Assembly: GCA_002440765.1 (NCBI GenBank)
Contig: DJVC01000111.1
Location: 1-22,605 of the forward strand
DNA: 22,605 nt
Source of the DNA: a bacterium UBP3_UBA6266
GTDB lineage: Bacteria > Auribacterota > UBA6266
Reading direction: 5' to 3'
Positions 7,559 through 15,600 of this stretch are shown here, piece by piece. The position numbers and the translations under genes are program-made. The first letter of the stretch is position 1. Every line of letters starts with the position of its first letter. The notes beneath the pieces are model-generated. The model made no database searches. It had not been told where the DNA came from and was given only the letters and a program-made list of their open reading frames with translations.

Positions 7559-8413
7559 TTAAAAAGATTCAACAACAAATATGGAAATTTTGCTGCCGTA
7601 ATGTTCAAGAATGGATGTTTTAGCACGCTGAGCATCAGATGCTGTTCGATAGAGTCCAAAAACCGTCGGTCCGCTTCCGGACACCATTGCCTTCAAAGCG
7701 CTATTTTTATAAAGAACATCAATAATATCGGTTACAAAAGGTGTTTTCTCTTCACAAACCCTCTGTAATCTATTAAACATATTTTTTACTGAATTTTCTA
7801 TGTCATTATTTTGCAGGCTGTGAAGTAACATGTTAATGTTTTTAGACTGGCCTGTCAAGAATGATTTTAGACTCGTATAACTATCGGCTGTAGATAATGT
7901 TACATTTGGATTTACCAAAAGAAAATGCATTTTAAAATTTATTTCAAAAGGATTTAATATATCTCCTATGCCATGACAAACAGCGCTCTTCGTGTCAATA
8001 AAAAAGGGGATATCCGCTCCAAGCTTTGAACTTATTCCTTTAAGTTTTTCATTGCTTAAACCCAAATTACATTCGGTATTCAAAAATTTTATTGAGGCAG
8101 CGCAGTCACTGGACCCTCCGCCGAGACCGGCTGCCACAGGTATGTTTTTCTTCAAAAAAACGCGGACACCTCTGATTTTTTCGGGGAAAACAGATTTCAA
8201 CAAAGAAACAGCCCTGTAAATGAGATTTCCGTGCCCTGAAAGCTCTTTAACATCACACAGCACTTCTATCTCATTCTTCCCGGTCACGGATATTTCAAGC
8301 TCATCAAACAGCGTAACAGGAACCATCAGTGTTTCAATATCATGGTATCCATCGTTTCGTTTTGAAAGGACTTCCAGAAATAGATTTATTTTGGCGGGCG
8401 CAAAAACTTTCAA
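7559..8413 (-). CDS. ispE: 4-diphosphocytidyl-2-C-methyl-D-erythritol kinase
   Basis: IspE phosphorylates CDP-ME in the MEP pathway of isoprenoid synthesis, using ATP. The 284-residue protein is a GHMP kinase. It has PAKINL with Lys8 at the N-terminus, the glycine-rich ATP loop PVAAGLGGGSSDCAA (92-106), GADIPFF with the catalytic Asp134, and the C-terminal GHMP motif MVSGSGPTVFGLY. The start overlaps the stop of the TPR gene by 4 nt, so translation is probably coupled. ispE directly upstream of spoVG and near prs recalls the Bacillus order. No other MEP gene lies in the window. Confidence 0.95.
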   Translation of the reverse strand: MKVFAPAKINLFLEVLSKRNDGYHDIETLMVPVTLFDELEISVTGKNEIEVLCDVKELSGHGNLIYRAVSLLKSVFPEKIRGVRVFLKKNIPVAAGLGGGSSDCAASIKFLNTECNLGLSNEKLKGISSKLGADIPFFIDTKSAVCHGIGDILNPFEINFKMHFLLVNPNVTLSTADSYTSLKSFLTGQSKNINMLLHSLQNNDIENSVKNMFNRLQRVCEEKTPFVTDIIDVLYKNSALKAMVSGSGPTVFGLYRTASDAQRAKTSILEHYGSKISIFVVESF

Positions 8414-9921
8414 TCGTTAACTTCTTCCAATTTATCTTTTAATTCGCTTCTGCCGGGATTAAGCTCCAAAGATTTCTTCCAGTGCTTTATCGCAAGTTCT
8501 TTCATCCCCCTTTTATAATAAACATCTCCCAGATGTTCTATAACAACCGGGTCATTACCAACAAGCTTCGCCGCTTTTTTCAAAAGCCGCGTCGCGTCCA
8601 GAAGCCGGCCCTGTTTATAGTACACCCAACCCAAACTGTCTATAAAAGCCCCGTTTTCAGGGTCTTTATCAATGGCTTTTTTTATTAAACGGACGGCTTC
8701 TTCGAGATTTTCACCCCGTTCCGCATACATATATCCCAGGTAATTCATCGCATTCGCGTTTTCAGGATCATCTTCAATTACATGCTTAAACGTTTCAACC
8801 GCTTTTTGATATAACCCCGCCTGTTCATATGCAGCTCCAAGGTGAAAATAAACCGAAGACATGTCTCCCCCGAGTTCAATCGCCCTCAAATAAGCGTCTA
8901 TAGACTGGTCTGTTTCCCCCATTTTGAAATATATAAGACCAAGAAGCAGAAATACCTCCGGGACTTCAAAGTTTTTCTCTCTGCCTTTCTGGACAATGCT
9001 CAAGGCATCCTGAAGTTTGTTCTCCTGCAGATAAATACTTCCGAGAGAAATATAATTTCTAAGATTGCTGGGATCAAGATAAATCAGAACGCTGTAGTAT
9101 TTTTCCGCGTCCTCCAGATTGTTTTTAAAATCCGATAATTCCGCAAGCCGCCTGTAAATATTAACATCACCCGGGTTTATTAAAACAGCTTCCTTATAGA
9201 TTTTAATAGCTTCTTCGTATTGTTCATTTATCTCATATGCGACCGCAAGCGCCAGTTTTGATTGAAGCCATTCGGGATCCAGCTCGCATGATTTCAGCAG
9301 GTATTCGATGGCCTTATTTAATTTCTTCTCCTTGCTGTAAAGCAACCCTATCTTAAAATACAGAGTGGGGTCTTCAGGAAAGAATTTTAACGCTTTCTTA
9401 TGAATTTCTATCGCGTCCGCGATTCTTTTTTCCTGTATATACAGAGCTCCCAGGCCAATATAAGCAGCTAACTCCTCATGATTTTCTGAAATGGCTTTTT
9501 TATAAGTCCTTTCCGAATCCCCTACCTTTCCCTGCGCATAATAAATAGTTGCCAGCATTATATGGCCCAGATAGTACTCAGGAAATGTCTCGGACGCTAT
9601 TTTAAATGTTTTTTGGGCTTCGGGAAATTTCTTAAGACGGTACTGGGCATTACCCAACCTCAAAAGCACATTAAAATTCGAAGGGTCTTTTTCAAAGGCT
9701 TTTTCGTATTCGTCCAGGGCTTTCTCCATGTCGCCAAGCGCTTCATATCTCATTCCCGCGAGATAATGAGCTTTTGCCATGGTAGAATCAAGCTTAAGGA
9801 CATTGATTTCCTCATCGGGAAAGAAACTAACAATATGCTTCGAGGCATAGGAAGGGTAATCAGACCCCGACATTGCCATACACACGGCTAAGATTATGGT
9901 GCCTTTCTTCACAAAAACCAT
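8410..9921 (-). CDS. Secreted or periplasmic TPR-repeat protein
   Basis: A 503-residue protein with a probable signal peptide (MVFVKKGTIILAVCMAMSG..., residues 1-26) followed from about residue 45 to the end by roughly a dozen 34-residue tetratricopeptide repeats. Examples are AKAHYLAGMRYEALGDMEKA and NAMNYLGYMYAERGENLEEA. TPR arrays are protein-interaction scaffolds and no enzyme domain is visible. It probably acts outside the cytoplasmic membrane, perhaps in outer-membrane or envelope assembly, but this is inference from the signal peptide. The ATG has AAAGGA directly upstream. The gene follows the 29-codon basic protein gene by 5 nt and overlaps ispE by 4 nt. Confidence 0.9.
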   Translation of the reverse strand: MVFVKKGTIILAVCMAMSGSDYPSYASKHIVSFFPDEEINVLKLDSTMAKAHYLAGMRYEALGDMEKALDEYEKAFEKDPSNFNVLLRLGNAQYRLKKFPEAQKTFKIASETFPEYYLGHIMLATIYYAQGKVGDSERTYKKAISENHEELAAYIGLGALYIQEKRIADAIEIHKKALKFFPEDPTLYFKIGLLYSKEKKLNKAIEYLLKSCELDPEWLQSKLALAVAYEINEQYEEAIKIYKEAVLINPGDVNIYRRLAELSDFKNNLEDAEKYYSVLIYLDPSNLRNYISLGSIYLQENKLQDALSIVQKGREKNFEVPEVFLLLGLIYFKMGETDQSIDAYLRAIELGGDMSSVYFHLGAAYEQAGLYQKAVETFKHVIEDDPENANAMNYLGYMYAERGENLEEAVRLIKKAIDKDPENGAFIDSLGWVYYKQGRLLDATRLLKKAAKLVGNDPVVIEHLGDVYYKRGMKELAIKHWKKSLELNPGRSELKDKLEEVND

Positions 9922-9926
9922 TTCCT

Positions 9927-10016
9927 TTATTTCTTCTTGTGGCGATTAGCCCGGCTTCTCTTTTTTCGTTTGTGCTTATTAATTTTAGACTTTCTGTGTT
10001 TTCTTCCACAGGGCAT
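9927..10016 (-). CDS. 29-residue very basic protein, AURKAIP1/COX24 (mS38/bS22)-like
   Basis: A 29-codon reading frame begins MPCGRKHRKSKI and ends KRKKRSRANRHKKK, followed by TAA. About 60% of residues are Lys, Arg or His. A perfect GGAGG site lies 8 nt before the ATG. The gene sits in a tight operon: 25 nt after hisG and 5 nt before the TPR gene. The sequence matches my memory of the tiny bacterial AURKAIP1/COX24-domain proteins, related to mitochondrial mS38 and to the small-subunit protein bS22 of mycobacterial ribosomes. A small-subunit ribosomal role is therefore likely but inferred. A short basic peptide of another kind is the alternative. Confidence 0.85.
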   Translation of the reverse strand: MPCGRKHRKSKINKHKRKKRSRANRHKKK

Positions 10017-10041
10017 TTTATTTCCTCCTTTTATAGACGTT

Positions 10042-10917
10042 TTAATCGATAACTTTGTTCAAAGGGTATTCAATTATACCGCGCGCGCCCGCTTTTTTCA
10101 GCGAAGGGATAAGATCCCTGATAATTTTTTCATCAACAACAACTTCCAGGGCACACCAACCCTTTTTATTAAGATGAGAAACCGTCGGGGAAGTGATTGA
10201 AGGCAGTGTTTCAATCACTTTATCTATGCTACTTTCGGCTACATTCATCTTAACTCCCACTTTACCCGCAGCCTTGAGCGCCCCTTCCAGAAGAAGGGCT
10301 ATCTTCCCGATTTTCGCCTTTTTCCACTGGTCTTCCCATGATTTTTTATTAGCGATAAACCTCGTTGTGGACTCAAGCACCGTATCTACTATCCTTAGAT
10401 TGTTGGCTCTCAGGGAAGACCCTGTTTCCGTAAGTTCTATTATTGCGTCAACAAGTTCGGGAGCCTTAATTTCAGTAGCGCCCCATGAAAATTCAACTTC
10501 AGCGGATACTCCGTTCTTTTTAAGATATTTTTTCGCCATATTCACCGCTTCCGTAGCGATCCTTTTACCTTTAAGGTCCTTAACCGATTTTATCGCTGAA
10601 TCAGCGGGAACAGCCAAAACCCATCTCACCGGTCTTAAACCCTGTTTCGCATAGATAAGATCTGATACTTCGACGACTTTTGCCCCGCATTCCTCTATCC
10701 AGTCTTTCCCGGTAATACCCGCATCAATTACACCCTGCTCAACGTATCTGGCCATCTCCTGAGCCCTTATCAGAATCACAGACACTTCAGTATCGTCTAT
10801 TACAGGTTTATAAGACCTGCTTGAAACAGATATCGAATAGCCCGCTTTCCTCAGCATATCGAAAGTAGACTCCTGCAAACTTCCCTTAGGGAGCCCCAAC
10901 TTTAATATTTTTCCCAT
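10042..10917 (-). CDS. hisG: ATP phosphoribosyltransferase, long form (HisG-L)
   Basis: HisG joins PRPP and ATP in the first, feedback-controlled step of histidine synthesis. The 291-residue product has the catalytic periplasmic-binding-like domain: [18 protein letters not shown] at the start, [12 protein letters not shown] near residue 65, and [23 protein letters not shown] near 160-180 with the PRPP-contacting TGSSL. It also has a C-terminal ACT-like regulatory domain (about 215-291). That marks the long form, which works without HisZ and binds histidine itself. The ATG has AGGAGGTG directly upstream. No other his genes are nearby, so this copy is detached from a his operon. Confidence 0.95.
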   Translation of the reverse strand: MGKILKLGLPKGSLQESTFDMLRKAGYSISVSSRSYKPVIDDTEVSVILIRAQEMARYVEQGVIDAGITGKDWIEECGAKVVEVSDLIYAKQGLRPVRWVLAVPADSAIKSVKDLKGKRIATEAVNMAKKYLKKNGVSAEVEFSWGATEIKAPELVDAIIELTETGSSLRANNLRIVDTVLESTTRFIANKKSWEDQWKKAKIGKIALLLEGALKAAGKVGVKMNVAESSIDKVIETLPSITSPTVSHLNKKGWCALEVVVDEKIIRDLIPSLKKAGARGIIEYPLNKVID

Positions 10918-10966
10918 GTTTCACCTCCTGATTAACTAAACCCCTTAAAAACCTGACAGGCCAGAA

Positions 10967-10995
10967 ACAATACCAGAGAACCGGCCTAAAGGCAA
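10967..10995 (-). promoter_or_regulatory. Possible hisG operon promoter
   Basis: On the minus strand TTGCCT (10995-10990) and TATTGT (10972-10967) are spaced by 17 bp, each matching the sigma70 hexamers at four of six positions. The expected start is about 45 nt before the hisG ATG. It is the best match in the 177-nt divergent gap. Confidence 0.35.
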
Positions 10996-10997
10996 TG

Positions 10998-11024
10998 ATA
11001 TTTTAGACAAGTCCATATTTTAGA
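10998..11024. repeat. Tandem ATATTTTAGA direct repeat in divergent promoter region
   Basis: Two exact copies of the 10-mer ATATTTTAGA lie at 10998-11007 and 11015-11024, with a 17-nt period, between hisG and the divergent YjbQ-like gene. They could be paired operator half-sites, but the DNA is A/T-rich and chance is not excluded. Confidence 0.4.
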
Positions 11025-11064
11025 TGAAAAAAATATTTTTATACAGCAAAAAAACTTACTAATA

Positions 11065-11070
11065 TATAAT
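11065..11070 (+). promoter_or_regulatory. Possible -10 element for the YjbQ-like/pfkA transcript
   Basis: A perfect TATAAT lies 25 nt before the ATG at 11095, within the palindrome-like AATATATAATATT. No convincing -35 is seen at the right spacing. Confidence 0.35.
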
Positions 11071-11094
11071 ATTAGCAATATCGGGAGAAAAATT

Positions 11095-11373
11095 ATGGCA
11101 GTAAAAACATCTATACTAAAAATACCGACAGAAGGAAACACCGACATAATAAACATCACTGAGAAAGTCAGCGGTGAAATCTATGCTCACGACCAAACAT
11201 GGCATGACGGGAACGGGCATTCCCATCTTAGATCTACCCTGCTGGGGCCGTCTCTCACTGTGCCTTTCGCAGAAAAGAACCTTATACTCGGGACATGGCA
11301 GCAGATCATACTCATTGATTTTGACAACAGGAAAAGGGAAAGAGAAATAATCATCCAGCTGATAGGAGATTAA
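11095..11373 (+). CDS. YjbQ/UPF0047-family protein with internal in-frame deletion
   Basis: The first 28 residues (MAVKTSILKIPTEGNTDIIN, ITEKVSGE) and the last about 62 (YAHDQTWHDGNGHSHLRSTL, LGPSLTVPF, LGTWQQIILIDFDNRKRERE, IIIQLIGD) are clear YjbQ/UPF0047 sequence, a family usually about 130-140 residues long. This protein has only 92. The central block that normally contains the VFVPxxTAxxTIxE segment is absent, and the reading frame continues across the junction near 11180 without a stop or frameshift. The remaining His-rich GNGHSH motif is intact. The ribosome site is GGGAGAA. pfkA begins 16 nt downstream, so the gene may still be transcribed and translated. YjbQ has been linked to thiamin phosphate synthase side activity, but the true role is unsettled. 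Function here is doubtful. Confidence 0.75.
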   Translation: MAVKTSILKIPTEGNTDIINITEKVSGEIYAHDQTWHDGNGHSHLRSTLLGPSLTVPFAEKNLILGTWQQIILIDFDNRKREREIIIQLIGD

Positions 11374-11389
11374 AGGAACGGAGGAAAGC

Positions 11390-12382
11390 ATGATGGCGGA
11401 AAACAAATGGAAAATGAGGAAAATAGCGGTTTTGACAAGCGGCGGTGACAGTCCGGGAATGAACCCGGCTATCAGGGCCGTTGTCCGGACGGCAATGTAT
11501 AATAATATCGAAGTGCTGGGAATAAAAAACGGGTATGACGGGCTTATAAACGACTGGACGGTTCCTCTGACCAGCAGAAGCGTAGGGGGCATAATAAACA
11601 GGGGCGGCACCATACTATTTTCCGCCAGAAGCAAAAATTTTAAAACACCAGAGGGGAGACAGCAGGCGTTCAAAACCCTGAAAAACCATAATGTCTCCGG
11701 ACTGGTTGCTATAGGAGGAGACGGGACATACCGGGGCGCGCATGAATTTCATAAAGAAACGGGCTTCAGTGTAATAGGCGTTCCCGGAACAATCGATAAC
11801 GATATTGCCGGCACCGATTATACCATAGGTTTTTATACGGCAATAGATACGGCAATGCAGGCAATAGATAAAATCCGCGATACCGCGATATCGCACAACA
11901 GGCTTTTTCTTGTTGAGGTTATGGGAAGACACTCCGGTTTTATCGCAGTCGCAAGCGCTATTGCCGGAGGCGCGGAAGACGTGCTTATACCCGAAACAAA
12001 AACCGACATTAAAGGTCTGTGCAAACGGCTGAACGAAGGTAAAAAAAGGGGAAAAATCAGTTCTATAATAGTGGTCGCCGAAGGCGATGAAGAAGGAAAC
12101 GCGATGGAAATCGCAAAAAAAATACAAAAAAACGAGGGATATGAAACCCGTGTATCGGTCATAGGTTATCAACAGCGCGGCGGCAGCCCTTCCGCGCTCG
12201 ACAGGATCCTCGCCACAAGGCTCGGAAGCTCGGCAGTCGAAGAACTGCTCAAAGGCACAAAATCCGCGATGGTGGGCATTCATCAGAACAAAGTCGTAAC
12301 CCATCCTCTCGAGATGGCATGGAAAGAAAAGAAACCGATAAATAAGAATATCATAAAACTTGTTGAAATAATGTCAAGCTGA
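11390..12382 (+). CDS. pfkA: 6-phosphofructokinase, ATP-dependent type
   Basis: PfkA phosphorylates fructose 6-phosphate, the committed step of glycolysis. The 330-residue protein has LTSGGDSPGMNPAIRAVVR at the N-terminus, GGDGT at 109-113, PGTIDND at 132-138 with catalytic Asp136 (E. coli Asp127), and MGRHSGFIA, which binds substrate. Gly112 and Gly133 are the residues seen in ATP-dependent enzymes; pyrophosphate-dependent forms have Asp and Lys there. The short form lacks the long insertions of PPi-PFKs. Two ATG codons adjoin at 11390 and 11393, with GGAGG 6-10 nt upstream; either may be used. The DUF6498-like gene begins 11 nt after the stop. Confidence 0.95.
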   Translation: MMAENKWKMRKIAVLTSGGDSPGMNPAIRAVVRTAMYNNIEVLGIKNGYDGLINDWTVPLTSRSVGGIINRGGTILFSARSKNFKTPEGRQQAFKTLKNHNVSGLVAIGGDGTYRGAHEFHKETGFSVIGVPGTIDNDIAGTDYTIGFYTAIDTAMQAIDKIRDTAISHNRLFLVEVMGRHSGFIAVASAIAGGAEDVLIPETKTDIKGLCKRLNEGKKRGKISSIIVVAEGDEEGNAMEIAKKIQKNEGYETRVSVIGYQQRGGSPSALDRILATRLGSSAVEELLKGTKSAMVGIHQNKVVTHPLEMAWKEKKPINKNIIKLVEIMSS

Positions 12383-12393
12383 GAAACTTTGCG

Positions 12394-13050
12394 ATGTCTA
12401 AGAGCAAATTTTGCGGACAACAGGTTTTCAGGCCCTCGGTAGTGGCCTTGTTAATAGCTAATATCGCCCCGGTTTACGGAGTCGTTTTTCTTGGCTGGAC
12501 GGTTTTTCCTCTTATGCTTCTTTTCTGGCTTGAAAACATAATAATAGGGGTCTTCAATATTTTCAGGCTTCTGGCCTGTTCTCCCGGCAATGTCAGACTG
12601 TGGTTCGCAAAGATATTTTTGATACCGTTCTTCTGTGTACATTACGGGATGTTCACCGCAATACACGGAATATTTGTAATAGCATTGTTCGGACACAAAC
12701 CATTTAAAAATTCTCCCCTCTCGGATTTGAACCAGATCATCCATATTATAAAATCGGAAGATTTGATATACGCGGTTCTCATCTTATTCTTAAGCCATGC
12801 TTTTTCGTTTTTGTGGAATTTCATCGGACAAAAGGAATATGCAAAAACCACTCCCGAAGAACTTATGACCAGGCCTTACGGACGGGTTGCGATACTTCAC
12901 TTCACTATTATATTGGGAGGATTTTTCGCTATGGCCTTCAGGTCAGCCACACCGGCCCTGATACTGCTTATCGTAATAAAAGTTATCTTCGATATCAAAT
13001 CGCACGTAAGGGAACATTTTCCGAAAACGCCGGCAAAAGCCTGCACTTGA
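12394..13050 (+). CDS. DUF6498-like integral membrane protein
   Basis: A 218-residue multi-pass membrane protein. Hydrophobic segments lie at about 15-55, 68-100, 120-140 and 165-195. The motif LLFWLENIIIGVFNIFRL near residues 42-60 resembles the FWxENxxxGxxN pattern of DUF6498 proteins. These have no known biochemical function. A loop rich in Pro and Arg (TPEELMTRPYGRVAILH) precedes the last helices. Its start lies 11 nt after pfkA, so it is probably cotranscribed. The stop lies 5 nt from the convergent histidine kinase stop, leaving no room for a separate terminator. Confidence 0.8.
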   Translation: MSKSKFCGQQVFRPSVVALLIANIAPVYGVVFLGWTVFPLMLLFWLENIIIGVFNIFRLLACSPGNVRLWFAKIFLIPFFCVHYGMFTAIHGIFVIALFGHKPFKNSPLSDLNQIIHIIKSEDLIYAVLILFLSHAFSFLWNFIGQKEYAKTTPEELMTRPYGRVAILHFTIILGGFFAMAFRSATPALILLIVIKVIFDIKSHVREHFPKTPAKACT

Positions 13051-13055
13051 GCTTA

Positions 13056-15572
13056 TCATATTTCTGAATGCTTTATTTCAGAAAGATGTGAATATACGAT
13101 ATTTTTCAGCTCAAGGATTGTGAACGGTTTTTCAAGATAACGCTGGCCCAAAGAAGAAAAGAATTTCTGGGTTTCGGGATGCAATGAATCGCCGGTCATA
13201 AACAGAAACTGTTTTCTGCCCGCGAGTTTCTCTTTTAGTGCCTTATCGAAAAATTCCTCGCCCGTCATCTTGGGCATTTTATAATCCACAACTATCACAT
13301 CAAAACTCTCTTCCCTGAGTATTTTCAATCCTTCTTCCCCGTCTTTTGCTATTGTGACGATTTGACCGTCGCTCTCAATCACTTCTTTTATCAGTTCGGC
13401 AACAACTTTTTCGTCTTCAACTACGAGAATTTTTGCTTTTGAAGGCAGGCGAAATTCCGTCGGTATTTTCTCTCTCGCTTTAAATTCAGTTATGCTTTTT
13501 ACGGGAAGCTTTACTTTAAAATCAGTACCGACACCCTGTTTGCTTTCCACATATATGTTGCCGCCGTGAGACCTCACAATGCCATAAACAAGCGACAGGC
13601 CAAGCCCCACTCCGGATTTCATGCTCTTCGTGGTAAAGAAAGGTTCGAATATTTTACTTAAATCTTTTTCCGGTATACCGATTCCGTTATCAGACACTCT
13701 AATAAATATTGATTCGGCGTCGCATGAAGTTGAAACCTCTATCTTTTTGATTTTGCCGCTGGTCTCCTCCAAAGCTCCCTCGGCGTTCAGCAAAAGGTTT
13801 ATAAGAACCTGTTCTATCTGATAGGGATCAAGACACGTCTGGGGAAGATTTTCATCAGGATTAAATTTAATTTGTATCCCCTTCAATTTCATTTGGTAAA
13901 GCCTCATCTCTACTATCTCTGCCACCAGCTTATTTGCGTCCGTCGGCACTGCCTCTATATTAACTTTCCTTGCGAAGGAAAGCATGTTTTGAACTATTTT
14001 CTTGCATCTTTTCGCCGATTGTTCCAGATAGTCTATTTTTTCTTTTTTCAGCGGGTCTTTCTCTATATTCCCCAGGACTTCAGCGTATCCCACGACACCG
14101 GAAAGGGGGTTGTTCAATTCATGGGCGGCTCCCGAAAGCAATTCGGCCATGGAAGACAGCCTTTCATGCTGAATCAGCTGGTCCTGATTCCTCTTCAAAG
14201 AGGCCGCCATATCGTTCATTGAATTGGCTATTATGCTGAACTCAGGACCTCCTTCCATTCTGATGTTATAATCCAGGTTTCCGGAGCTGAACTGTTCGGA
14301 ACCTTCAACCAGCTTCCTTACTTTGGAAGCAATATTACCCGCCGTAAGATAGGATATAAGGATTACTATGGAAAATATTGAAACCGCTATTATTATATTG
14401 CTTTTATAGAACACATCCGCAATGCTTTTGGCTTCTTTAAATGCGGAAACAACGGGGATGATAACCCGTTTCGCGGAAAAAATATCTATGTAAACAAATC
14501 CGGTGTCTCCTACTTTGGCATAAGATATTATCTTGGGTTCATTGCTCAACCTGATATTTTTTAGAATGCTCCCTTCCCTGCCCAGTATCTTCTGAGCGAT
14601 CCTGCGGACATCGAAATCGGCGGATGAGGTAATTTTATAATCGTCCCCAACCCTCGAAACGCTTACCACATCTTTACCGGTTCTGGTATCCGCATATCTG
14701 GGAATCTGGAAATCCCTATAACCCTCATCAGGCATACCCAGAACAACCCCGTCCGAATAAAGCAAAAATCCGTATCCGCCCTTTACCCTGCTGTCCCTTA
14801 TAATGAGCTCTTTTATGCTGTCTGTTTTTATATCAAGACATACCACACCTTTGTACAAATCCCCCGAATACACGGGAATCGCGCATGTTACAACCCAACC
14901 CTTGTTGAACAGATCAATGTAGGGATATGTCCAGACAGCTTTTTTATCGGGATTTTGCTCCGGGCCCGCCAGCCCAAAGTAAAATATATAATCTTTTAAA
15001 TCTTTTCCCTCCGGTAAACAATCCATTTCAACCGCAGGGTAACAGCGCCCGAAATTCTCCGAAACAAAATAAACCAGATGCATCATGGGCAGTTTTTTCA
15101 AAGCGCTTTTGAAAGTTACATCAAGAAATTCAGATGCCTTGATTTCTTTTTTAAGATTATCGGTCAGGGGGATATTGGAGGGAACTATCAATATGGACTG
15201 GTCATCGATAACCCTGTTGGTATAATAACCTTTATCATTTCTGTAATAGTAATATTTTTCCGTGCTTCTTCCGCAAAAGGTATCCAATCTGTTATATATA
15301 TATGTCACGAATTCCGCAATTCCTATACCCACAGATTCAACTTCAAGCAAACGGGTATAAACTATTTCCGCATTTAAATCGGTAACTTTCTGAAGGGATT
15401 CTTCTTTTGAGAATGTAAGCTCCTCCATCCCCTCCGTATAGACGTGCTCGGAAACCAGTTCTGCGGTGCGGATAAAATGAAAGGCAAAATAACCCACAGG
15501 GACAATCACAAGAACAAACAGAAGTAAAAGGATCTTGAAAAAAATAGGGAATCTTAATCCTGCTTTTGCCAA
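13056..15572 (-). CDS. Hybrid sensor histidine kinase: Cache-like sensor, HAMP, HisKA, HATPase, receiver
   Basis: An 838-residue membrane-bound two-component kinase. A first membrane helix (about 10-33) and a second (about 390-413) bracket a large extracytoplasmic sensor domain with Cache-like features (GWVVTCAIPVYSGDLYKGVV, GGYGFLLYSDGVVLG). A HAMP linker follows (about 412-465). The HisKA motif is AHELNNPLSGV with His484, then an ATPase domain with NLLLNAEGAL, DNGIGIPEKDL and GVGLGLSLVYGI. A C-terminal receiver (about 715-835) contains VVEDE, phospho-acceptor Asp763 in VVDYKMPKMTG, and LEKPF. No output domain or partner regulator is encoded nearby, so the target is unknown. The start is TTG, supported by AGGAG 8 nt upstream and by the membrane helix immediately after it. 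It is last in the operon, 28 nt after the glycosyltransferase gene. Confidence 0.93.
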   Translation of the reverse strand: MAKAGLRFPIFFKILLLLFVLVIVPVGYFAFHFIRTAELVSEHVYTEGMEELTFSKEESLQKVTDLNAEIVYTRLLEVESVGIGIAEFVTYIYNRLDTFCGRSTEKYYYYRNDKGYYTNRVIDDQSILIVPSNIPLTDNLKKEIKASEFLDVTFKSALKKLPMMHLVYFVSENFGRCYPAVEMDCLPEGKDLKDYIFYFGLAGPEQNPDKKAVWTYPYIDLFNKGWVVTCAIPVYSGDLYKGVVCLDIKTDSIKELIIRDSRVKGGYGFLLYSDGVVLGMPDEGYRDFQIPRYADTRTGKDVVSVSRVGDDYKITSSADFDVRRIAQKILGREGSILKNIRLSNEPKIISYAKVGDTGFVYIDIFSAKRVIIPVVSAFKEAKSIADVFYKSNIIIAVSIFSIVILISYLTAGNIASKVRKLVEGSEQFSSGNLDYNIRMEGGPEFSIIANSMNDMAASLKRNQDQLIQHERLSSMAELLSGAAHELNNPLSGVVGYAEVLGNIEKDPLKKEKIDYLEQSAKRCKKIVQNMLSFARKVNIEAVPTDANKLVAEIVEMRLYQMKLKGIQIKFNPDENLPQTCLDPYQIEQVLINLLLNAEGALEETSGKIKKIEVSTSCDAESIFIRVSDNGIGIPEKDLSKIFEPFFTTKSMKSGVGLGLSLVYGIVRSHGGNIYVESKQGVGTDFKVKLPVKSITEFKAREKIPTEFRLPSKAKILVVEDEKVVAELIKEVIESDGQIVTIAKDGEEGLKILREESFDVIVVDYKMPKMTGEEFFDKALKEKLAGRKQFLFMTGDSLHPETQKFFSSLGQRYLEKPFTILELKNIVYSHLSEIKHSEI

Positions 15573-15600
15573 AAGATCGCTCCTCTCAATAAGTAAGAAA

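Noticed and set aside
11615..12304. Long open frame on the minus strand opposite pfkA (229 codons)
   Set aside because: It is antisense to a well-conserved gene, has no start signal and no recognisable protein; it is a codon-bias shadow.
13061..13084. 8-bp inverted repeat TTTCTGAA/TTCAGAAA at the 3' end of the kinase gene as a bidirectional terminator
   Set aside because: Neither strand has a T run after it and the stem is A/T-rich; it encodes a repeated SEI in the protein tail.
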